Positions 23,917 through 33,170 of a stretch of DNA of 64,000 nucleotides are shown piece by piece. The DNA comes from Mesocentrotus franciscanus (Eukaryota > Echinodermata > Echinoidea > Camarodonta > Strongylocentrotidae): assembly GCA_037976565.1 (NCBI GenBank), contig CP137675.1, forward strand, positions 6,290,272-6,354,271. The letters are read 5' to 3'. The notes beneath the pieces were generated by a model. The model saw only the letters and a program-made list of their open reading frames with translations. It was not told the DNA's origin and did no database searches. Each line of letters begins with the position of its first letter. Position 1 is the first letter of the stretch. The translations under genes were made by a program, and so were the position numbers.

Positions 23917-26062
23917 TATATTGTTACATGTGCTCAAAATATAACAAGTGGTATCCCAAAAAATTCTGAAATAATTTTAGATGACACTGAGATTATTAAT
24001 ACAGAAGGCAAATTTGAGCTACAGCAAGTCACGAGCGCATTTGTTTTAAAAGAAATCGAAAACATGAGTGATGATAAAGCAACCGGAGATGATGGAATAA
24101 GTTGCCGTCTTTTAAAAATGTCAAAGCATATCATTGTGGACTCCTTAACATGTCTTATCAATAAGTCAATTACAACAGGACATGTACCAAAAGGCTTGAA
24201 AAAAGCAAGGGTGATTCCAATTTATAAGACTGGTGATATGGCCACTCCCGGTAATTACAGACCAATTTCGGTATTATCCGTTGTGAGCAAGATTCTAGAG
24301 AAAGCTGTGCATTTTCAACTATGTGATTTTCTAAACAAAATGAAATATTGTATCCTAATCTGTCAGGCTTTCCTCCTCTTCACTCTACTGCAACAGCTCT
24401 AATGAAAATTATAAACCAGTGGGCTTTGAATGTAGATAACAATGAGTTAACAGGTGTTGCTTCCATTGATTTGAGGAAAGCATTTGACACTGTCGATCAC
24501 GATATTCTGTTACATAAATTGACAGCCATTGGATGTTCTGATACTAGTATTCAGTGGTTTGTATCATATCTGTCCAACCGAGAACAGATGGTTTGTTTTA
24601 AAGGGGCTACTTCGAGTTCCTCAAAAGTTATGATGGGAGTCCCACAAGGTTCGATTCTAGGGCCACTCCTTTTTCTATCTACATAAATAGTTTACCCAAA
24701 TGTATTCATGATGGCATTGTTGATATGTATGCCGACGACACAACTCTAACAGTCAGAGGAGTAATGTCACAGAAGTAGAACAAAAGCTAACCAAAGGTAT
24801 GGAAAACATATTTTCATGGGTAACAACAAACCGTCTAGTTCTTAATGCGGATAAGACAAATGTGATGCTTATTGGATCACGATCAGTTCTTAACGGTGTA
24901 AATGATTTTTCTGTCACACTAAACGGCAGCTGTTTGAAAAGAGTAAAAGTGGCAAAATGCCTGGGTGTCATGATTGACGAGGAGTTACGTTGGACGGAAC
25001 ATGTGGAAAAAGTTATTAAAACTGCTCAAAGAAATATAAGTGTAATTAAGCGAGCCAAAAGTTATGTTCCAACAAGATCTCTAAAACTTCTGTATAATGC
25101 CATCGTACTTCCTCATTTTGATTATTGTTCCTCGGTGTGGTCTGAGCGATTTCAAAGACAAACGATTAAATTACAAAAGGTTCAAAACGAGCTGCACGTG
25201 TAGTGCTGGGAGAAGGATTTGAAGTATCTTCAAATGATATGTTTAGTCGCTTAGGATGGATGCCTATTCAGACACGTTTCCAGTTTGGACGTGCAGTGAT
25301 GATGTATAAATCAATGCATGACATGGCACCAACATACTTAAAACAAGATTTACATCATGTTAGTTCACTACATGATCACAACACAAGACATGCTGTAAGG
25401 GATGCATTGTGTGTACCAAAATTTAGGACGGACGCTTATAAAAATAGTCCTCTAATTTCTGGAATTAGAGTATGGAACCAACTTAAAAGTTCTGTCAAAA
25501 TGTCACCTACTTTGAACAGTTTTAAACACGCTCTAAAAGCCCTGTTATCTGTAGAAGACGTGTAAGTGAACTTTGGGGTTTCGTGCGAAGCTAACCATTT
25601 TTTCCTATTTGCAAAATTATGAAATTTGGTTGACATGGTTATCGTTATATCATGTATTCATACATGTAATGTATCCATTTTCAGCTATCTTGTAAACAAC
25701 CTAAGTGTATTAGTTAAAGAGCAATTGAATGTAAATATGTATATAACAATTTTGGTATCCCGTGCGTTAAGCTATATCAGATTATTAAATGAACGTTTGT
25801 ACATTTTTATTTAATTTGAAAATTCCATTCACCTATTTCTTGTAAATGATCAAGGATGATTCTTGAATGATCAGTTATTTCATGGGGATACCAATTAATG
25901 TGTATTTTACCTGTTTATATGCTTGTGTATTTATCTATTTTGTTTTTGATGCTGTTATTTGTTTTATTATTACCAAACAGGGCCTCATGGAAGACCACCA
26001 AATTGGTGATATGTGCCACCCTGTATAAATATCAGAAATAAATAAATAAATAAATAAATAAA
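23917..26062 (+). mobile_element. 5'-truncated, frameshifted CR1/L2-like LINE
   Basis: Non-LTR retrotransposon fragment with reverse transcriptase blocks in order: NYRPISVLSVVSKILEK, LSGFPPLHSTATAL, DLRKAFDTVDHDILLHKL, GVPQGSILGPLLF, YADDTTL, LVLNADKTNVMLIGS, KCLGVMID, and the C-terminal NSFKHALKALL. The endonuclease is missing. The frame changes near 24355, 24672 and 25190, so it is dead. The 3' end is an (AAATA)-type tail at 26036-26062. The clade is judged from motif style only. Confidence 0.88.
23940..25565 (+). pseudogene. Reverse transcriptase pseudogene of the LINE
   Basis: Open pieces 24064-24350 (frame 1), 24350-24670 (frame 3), 24799-25190 (frame 1) and 25203-25565 (frame 3) encode successive parts of one RT. 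The YADD catalytic motif lies at about 24730, between pieces. The frame change at 24668-24675 falls in a T run, and the one at 25188 inside QN-RAARVVLG. No intact product is possible. Confidence 0.85.
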
Positions 26063-28766
26063 GTGCCTGAAAATGCACCTAATGTGGTTCTAAAATTGCG
26101 TTAGTATATAGATGCCAGGAAAACATCACTTACGGGGGTTCAAAATAGCAACAACAACAACAAAATCGCCTCGCCGCTACGCGGCTCGGACTTCGAGGCT
26201 CGTGGACGATGTTCTGCATCCTTATTGGGTCGAACCCCCCTCAAACTGTTACTTGATTTGAAAAGACGTTATCGTGCACTGCTTTTTACGGTCTCCATTG
26301 TGTTAGTAGATACCAGGAAAACATCACTTACGAAGGTTCAAAATAGCAACAACAAAAAATCGCCTTGCCGCTACCCGGCTCGGACTTCGTGGTTCGTGGA
26401 CGATGTTCTGCATCGTCATTGTGTAGAACCCCCTCCCTTAAACTGTTACTTTAGTGATTTAAAAAGACGTTATCATGCACTGCTTTTATGGTCTCCATTG
26501 TGTTAGTATATAGATGCCAGGAAAACATCACTTACGGGGTTCAAAATAGCAACAACAACAAAATCGCCTCGCCGCTACGCGGCTCGGACTTCGAGGCTCG
26601 TGGACGATGTTCTGCATCCTTATTGGGTCGAACCCCCCTCAAACTGTTACTTGATTTGAAAAGACGTTATCATGAAATGCTGTTTATGGTCTCCATTGTG
26701 TTAGTAGATGCCAGGAAAACATCACTTACGGGGGTTCAAAATAGCAACAACAAAAATCGCCTCGATCGCCGCTACGCGGCCCTGACTTTGAGGCTCGTGG
26801 ACGATGCTCCGCATCGTCATTGGGTCGAACCCCCCTCAAACTGTTACTTGATTTAAAAAGACGTTATCATGCACTGCTTTTTATGGTCTCCATTGTGTTA
26901 GTATATAGATGCCAGGAAAACATCACTTACGGGGTTCAAAATAGCAACAACAAAAAAATCGCCTCGCCGCTACGCGGCTCGGACTTCGAGGCTCGTGGAC
27001 GATGTTCTGCATCGTTGGGTCGAACCCCTCAAACTGTTACTTGATTTAAAAGACGTTATCATGAAATGCTGTTTATGGTCTCCATTGTGTTAGTAGATGC
27101 CAGGAAAACATCACTTACGGGGGTTCAAAATAGCAACAACAAAAATCGCCTCGATCGCCGCTACGCGGTCCTGACTTTGAGGCTCGTGGACGATGCTCCG
27201 CATCGTCATTGGGTCGAACCCCCCTCAAACTGTTACTTGATTTAAAAAGACGTTATCATGAAATGCTGTTTATGGTCTCCATTGTGTTAGTAAATGCCAG
27301 AAAAATATCACTTATGGGGGTTCAAAATAGCCCCCCCCAAAAAAAAAAAATAAAAAATAAAAAAATAAAAAAAATAGCACCCCCAAAAATCGCCTCGCCG
27401 CTACGCGGCTCGTGGACAATTCTCTGCATCGTCTTTGGGTCGACTTCTCTTAAACTGTTACTTGATTTAAAAGTACGTAATTATCATGCACTGCTTTTAT
27501 GGTCTCCATTGTGTCAGTAGATGCCAGGAAAACATCACTTACGGGGGTTCAAAATAGCAACAACAAAAAAATCGCCTCGCCGCTTCGCGGCTCGTGGACG
27601 ATGCTCCGTGTCGTCATTGGGTCAACCCCCCTTTATAGCAAAAAGCTAGATCACATCATCCGCCCCTGGATCCCTACTCTTTGAGGGGGTAGGAGAAAGC
27701 AATTTTACGTCATATATTACTCCAGGAAGTGCCTGAAAATGCACCTAATGTGGTTCTAAAATTGCGTTAGTATATAGATGCCAGGAAAACATCACTTACG
27801 GGGGTTCAAAATAGCAACAACAACAACAAAATCGCCTCGCCGCTACGCGGCTCGGACTTCGAGGCTCGTGGACGATGTTCTGCATCCTTATTGGGTCGAA
27901 CCCCCCTCAAACTGTTACTTGATTTGAAAAGACGTTATCATGAAATGCTGTTTATGGTCTCCATTGTGTTAGTAGATGCCAGGAAAACATCACTTACGGG
28001 GGTTCAAAATAGCAACAACAAAAAATCGCCTCGATCGCCGCTACGCGGCCCTGACTTTGAGGCTCGTGGACGATGCTCCGCATCGTCATTGGGTCGAACC
28101 CCCCTCAAACTGTTACTTGATTTAAAAAGACGTTATCATGAAATGCTGTTTATGGTCTCCATTGTGTTAGTAGATGCCAGGAAAATATCACTTATGGGGG
28201 TTCAAAATAGCACCCCCAAAAATCGCTTCGCCGCTACGCGGCTCGTGGACAATTCTCTGCATCGTCTTTGGGTCGAATTCCCTTAAACTGTTACTTGATT
28301 TAAAAGTACGTAATTATCATGCACTGCTTTTTATGGTCTCCATTGTGTCAGTAGATGCCAGGAAAACATCACTTACGGGGGTTCAAAATAGCAACAACAA
28401 CAAAATCGCCTCGCCGCTTCGCGGCTCGTGGACGATGCTCCGTGTCGTCATTGGGTCAACCCCCCCCCCCTTTATAGCAAAAAGCTAGATCACATCATCC
28501 GCCCCTGGATCCCTACTCTTTGAGGGGGTAGGAGAAAGCAATTTTACGTCATATATTACTCCAGGAAGTGCCTGAAAATGCACCTAATGTGGTTCTAAAA
28601 TTGCAAATGCTTCCTACTCAAGGAGGGGGTTCTGACCCCCCCCAGACCCACCCCGCTTGGTCGCTCCGCTTCCTCGCGGCTGACGCCTCGCTCCATCGTT
28701 TTCATATATTTCACCCCATGCGATTTTGTGCCCCCGGTAAGAAATTCCTGGATCGATCCGCCACTG

Positions 28767-29223
28767 ATAACACCTTTTTTCATTCAGTCTCTGTGTATTT
28801 TCTTTCTACAGGTATTGTATCGGTAAGCTAGCTGTTTGTGAAACTTAGTAGTGAAGAAAATAAAGGCTTGTAACCATGGCAACCACACCACAAAATGGAG
28901 GGGTTGACAATCACTGGATCGCCCCGGACCTTCCCTCTCGCTGCACATGGCATCTTGGGATGGAGAAGGGAAAGAGCCCTCACAGCTGATAAGAGTTGGT
29001 GTCCCAGAATCTATCTTTGTCCCATACTATAGCTTGTAGTCCGTTGGGGCGACAATATGAAAGGGACCTTGAGACACAGGTTCTCCATAACTTTCTGTCT
29101 TCAGCTGTTCCAGTATAGCTGCTCAAATGACATGCCCGTCAAGGCATCAACTGCTTGATGTTATCAGTTATGTCCTAGTTGGTCTACCCCTCTTTCTTCT
29201 TCCATCAGTTACAGGGGTGTCGA
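28767..29223. other. Intergenic, partly repeated
   Basis: No gene is seen. Bases 29155-29212 (TTATCAGTTATGTCCTAGTT and on) recur at 36875-36925 and 42045-42095. Confidence 0.5.
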
Positions 29224-29400
29224 CAGGGGCGGATCCAGCCGGCGGCAAGGGAGGGGGCCTAAAAGGGGCCCACTTTGTGCGAAAATTTGAAAATCGTGCC
29301 GGCCGATTTTTCGCTCAGGGAAGGGTTTTTTTTCTACCCCCACACCCCCCCCGCCCCTTGGGCGCTAGGGAGGCCCCGCCGCCCCCTGGATCCGCCACTG
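29224..29400. mobile_element. hAT-type MITE with 8-bp target duplication
   Basis: The ends are CAGGGGCGGATCCAGC and CCCCTGGATCCGCCACTG; the target duplication is GGTGTCGA at 29216-29223 and 29401-29408. The empty site is seen in the related sequence at about 51143. Size 177 bp, GC-rich, no coding capacity. Confidence 0.93.
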
Positions 29401-29408
29401 GGTGTCGA

Positions 29409-30340
29409 TTTGTATCCGTGGTTGGGGGGGGGGAGGAAGATAGGTGCCAAAATATTTTCGGCAATGGATCAAAACAACCAAGAGGTAGAAGCGTGTGGCA
29501 GGTTGCACCCCCTCCTTTTCAAGTTATTAACCTTTTCAAGTCACCCTCAATAAAGATAACATTTCAGAGAATATAAGAGTGGTAATAAAATTAATAACAT
29601 GCTAAATGTTAGTCCTGACTCTTGCCTGCAGTGTAGGCCTACCAGACTGATATCATCTATTTTTAAACGAAATTTAGACATTACCAAAAAAATCCAATGG
29701 TGAGGGATATCAACTTGTGAAAGTATTATGTTACCAGTGGGCAAATGCATTAATAAGCAACCAGGAAAGGTTCATGTAGACAGAAAATTCTTTATTTCCT
29801 GGTGATAGAAACATACATTTTATGAATATTGATGTCTCCAAACAACATTCATCGTGAAAAACCCATTCCAATATTCTGTGTAAGGAGATCTCAAAAACAT
29901 AGTTCTCATTAGTAAATGAAAAACATATTGCTTTTGGTTCTTCATTTGACTCTCTTCCTTCTTTAATTAAACCAACTGAATCCTCTCTGTGGGAAACTCA
30001 ATTCAATGAAACAGAATATCACTGATGCAAAATTTGGTTCTCAAATTGACAGAAAATTTCCACTCCTGGGGGGCGTTTCATGAAACAATTAGTCGGTTGT
30101 TTTCACCGACTAATATCATTTTCACCGACAATATCATTGTCACCGACTATTTTCCAGGCCTCTGATTGGTCAAATTTAGTCGGCGCTGACAGTTGTCGGT
30201 GGACAAATGTTGATGAAACGCCCCCCTGATCTCATACAAACTGTCTGTTTCTTAAAAACATAATATAAAACTTACGTTCCAACTACCAAACAACAAACTT
30301 CCATTATCTCCTTCTTCACCCAGATATACTTATCATACCA
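29409..30340. repeat. Dispersed segment related to 51150-51845 (and 58710-59390)
   Basis: High identity with the region downstream of the METTL27-like gene, broken here by a MITE at 30069-30225. The match starts at CAGGGGTGTCGA and stops at CTTATCATA. The same CAGGGGTGTCGAT end occurs inverted at 36854-36866, so this is probably a mobile element with a hAT-like terminus. Confidence 0.7.
30069..30225. mobile_element. 157-bp MITE, GGGGGCGTTTCAT ends, CTG target duplication
   Basis: Inverted ends GGGGGCGTTTCAT / ATGAAACGCCCCC flanked by CTG at 30066-30068 and 30226-30228. The interior has repeated CACCGAC/GTCGGTG words. The empty site (cactcctgatctcat) is preserved at about 51722 and 59276. Confidence 0.93.
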
Positions 30341-32059
30341 GCTCTAAAATACTATAACCAGTCTTAGAAGGTGCATTATTATTGGAAGGGTGTTATAAAC
30401 AAAACTTCAAACTTAATAACATTGTGACCTTCAAAAACACCTTAACTATCTTATGCCCGTTACGTTTGAATACAATACATAGGCCTACATCAGCTTTTCA
30501 ATAAAACAAAAATAAGTTGTGACATAATAATCTTTCTCCAAAATATCGAACTGGAGTATTCTGTTGTATTGCTTGTTTATGTACATACAAAGAGCTTAAT
30601 TTTCAAGAGGCACTAAATCCATGTGTGTAACTTAAAGCCCCCATCACACCAAAGTAGTTCTCACTACGTTCTCGAAAATGTTGCCAAACGGGCTCAAACT
30701 GTGTGCGAACGGAGCTGAACGTAATATCAACTGCTTACGATCATGGACGGGCTCGGACTGGACTAATGTCTATAATACGATCCTAGTTCGTTCATTAACA
30801 GTCCACAATACGTCCAACTCGTCTTTACCCGTCCACAGTCAGTTCATATCAAGTTCAGATCGGGTAAATTTGACATTTCCAAGCAGTCAAACCATTCTTA
30901 CTAGTTCGCAACTTGTTCTAACTAGTTTATAACTAACCACCCCGTTCAGAGACAGTTCAACTTGTCCTCATCTCGTTCTTAGTGCGTTCGAACGCGCTGC
31001 TATCGTGCGTGTGCAATCCCGTCCTGGTTCGAGGGCTATACAAACCCAACGCGTTCTTGCTATTTGATGCTCGACCACATCACGTTGTAACACGTTCCTA
31101 GTAGGATCGAAGTACGGCAATTCCGTTCGCAGTATAGTCCGGGAGCCAGAGGGGGGTCAATTAACCTAGCTGGAAAGGAAACCAATTATCATGTGCACAG
31201 ATGTAAAGATCGCATAGCTCCATATAACAAATCGACCGTCTGGCACGTTCTAAGTGGTGGGTGTGGCCAGGGGGAGCCTCCTCCCCCCAAAAGCGGCCCT
31301 TTTGACGACAAATTAGTATTTTGTAAATAATATTGTAAGGAAACCTTGAACCATATGAAAGAAAATTAAATTATCTACATTTTGATACCTATTTCAACGA
31401 AATTAGGATTAATTTACATAGCAAATTAAAGTTTAAAAAACATGATTTTTGGTGATTTTTTTCGAAATATTGAATTTTATCAAAAAAGATTATTTTCCAT
31501 ATATCAAAATCGGAGAGGTGCATTTTTCATAACTTTCCAGGAATTTGCTTATGTACAATGACAATATCCTGTGCGAGGGAGAGGCTTATATATCTTTTCA
31601 ATAAAAAGTTATAGCAATCCAAAGTCATTGATCTGATTTCCACAAAAACAACATTTTTGCCCACATGTGTATTAACTGTATGCATATACGTGCATTAGTG
31701 TATTAAGGACCTATTTGGTGTGTTTACATCGAGTTTTAAAGATAACTTTTAACTAAAACCTCTTATCACCATGTATTTGGTGTCAAAAGATGGATAATTA
31801 AAATACCTTCATCCTGATATCAATTTCAATGAGTGATGTAGTGTGTGAAATATAAATTTTGAGCCAAAAAGTTGCTTTATTGTAGCTATTCCTCTGATTT
31901 TGGCCAGTATCTCGGTATATTAACTGGACAAAAGTGATTAGACATTTAGTATAGTGCAGAAAGTTCAAAGGATTTGGAGCGCTGAGTGCAATTGATAAGT
32001 TCTTCTTCTGTACTCTGGGATGTTTCAGGGAATGTGGACATTGGCAGTTGCCTCCCCCA

Positions 32060-32690
32060 GGCGCGGATCCGGGGATCTAGGCCCCCCGCCAAAAAGAATA
32101 AGAGAGAGAGAGAGAGAGAGAAGGAAGGGAAAGAGGAGAGAAGGGAAAGAAAGAAGAGGAAGCAGAAAATAAAAGGGGGAAAAGGGAGATCGGGGGGGGG
32201 CGGGGCGAATGGGCCTTGTCTCATAAGTTGTTGCCTCCCCCCCAGCAAAAAGAGAGAGAAGGAAGGAAATGGAAAGAAAAAGGAAAAAGGAGATAAAGGG
32301 AATGAAATAAAGAGGAGAAGAAAAAAAAAGTTGCGATTCTCCCGCCAACAAGTTGTGGATCGGGGATGGGACCTAAAGGCCCTTGCCTCCCCCCCCAAAA
32401 AGGGGAAGGAAAGGGAAGAGGAGAGCTAAAAGGGAACAAAATAGAGGAAGAAGAAAAGAAAAGGATGAAAACAAGGGGAGATCAGTTGCGATTAATTCGG
32501 CCAACAATGTGTGGATCGGGGGGACCGAAATGCCCTTGCCCCTCTCCCCCCTGCAAACTTAAAAGAGAAAGAAGGGAAAGGAAAAAAGAGAGGAAGAAGA
32601 AAGGTAGGGGAGATCATGAGTGATTTTCCCCGCCAACAAGGTGTAGATCGGGGGGCGAAAGGCCCTAATTGCCTCCCCTTATCTGACCCT
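32060..32690. repeat. Polypurine minisatellite in left arm
   Basis: Four units of about 150 bp, each a GGAAGGAAAG-type purine run followed by GCCAACAA, GTGGATCGGGG and AAAGGCCCTTGCCTCCCC. The complement (pyrimidine-rich) recurs at 33800-34200 and 38950-39360. Open frames here are low-complexity Arg/Lys/Glu or Ser/Phe/Pro strings, not genes. Confidence 0.85.
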
Positions 32691-33170
32691 GATTTAATAC
32701 CTACCCTGAGCTTACGGGGCTCTGCCCTGGAATCCACCTAGGGCCCTAAGGCAGGCCCTTGGATGCTAATCTGATCGTAATGCATGACACCCTGAGTTTC
32801 CGGGGCTCCGCCCCTGGACCCCACGCCAATTAGTGACCTGCCAGAGTCACAAATAAGGTATCAAAATATGCTCATCTGACCGTAATTAAATGCCTAAAAC
32901 CCTGAGCTTACGGGGCTCTGCCCCTGGACCCAACCTAGGGCCCTAAGGCGGCCCCTGGATGCTCACCTGACGGTAATTTAATGCCCCAAACCCTAAACTT
33001 CCGGGGCTCCGCCCCGACCAAACGCCAATTATTGTCCTGCCAGTGTCACAAATAAAGTATAAAAATGCCATCTGACCGTAATTAAATGCCCATACGCCCC
33101 GAGCTTCCTGGGGCTCCGCCCTTGACCCCGCCGGTGCTTTGCCCCTAGACCCAACGCCCATTTACGCTAC
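32690..33170. repeat. Tandem GC-rich units (~110-120 bp) in foldback loop
   Basis: Four copies of a unit with CTGACCGTAATTAAATGCC, CCCTGAGCTT, GGGGCTCTGCCCCTGGACC and CCTAGGGCCCTAAGGC. Inverted relatives stand at 33550-33780 and 38705-38930. Confidence 0.8.

Larger units (their letters stand above)
22850..28560 (+). repeat. ~190-bp tandem (minisatellite) array, about 17 units
   Basis: GTTCAAAATAGC markers lie near 22960, 23170, 23363, 23558 and 23737, then about 26130, 26335, 26535, 26730, 26935, 27120, 27320, 27548, 27797, 28000, 28200 and 28380. Spacing is 179-210 bp. Units differ by single bases, A-run length and optional inserts (GATCGCCGCTACGCGGCCC). The repeated open frames inside it (MVSIVLVDARKTSLT-like) follow from the unit and are not genes. 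Confidence 0.9.
22723..28766. mobile_element. hAT-like ended element filled with a ~190-bp tandem array
   Basis: The left end CAGTGGCGGATC and right end GATCCGCCACTG are inverted repeats of the type seen on hAT elements in this window. I could not find a matching 8-bp target duplication. The inside is about 17 copies of a 180-210 bp unit (marker GTTCAAAATAGC; also CTCGCCGCTACGCGGCTC and TGATGCCAGGAAAACATCAC-like stretches). The copies fall into three higher-order blocks, each closed by a GGATCCCTACTCTTTGAGGG segment and TACTCCAGGAA. A LINE interrupts the first block. Confidence 0.75.

Noticed and set aside
22850..28560. Genes from the repeated VSIVLVDARKTSLT frames
   Set aside because: The frame recurs with every unit of the tandem array and is broken at random; no family resemblance.
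31946..32741. Arg/Lys/Glu- or Ser/Phe/Pro-rich open frames (also 33829-34342 and 38978-39497)
   Set aside because: Low-complexity translation of polypurine/polypyrimidine minisatellites.
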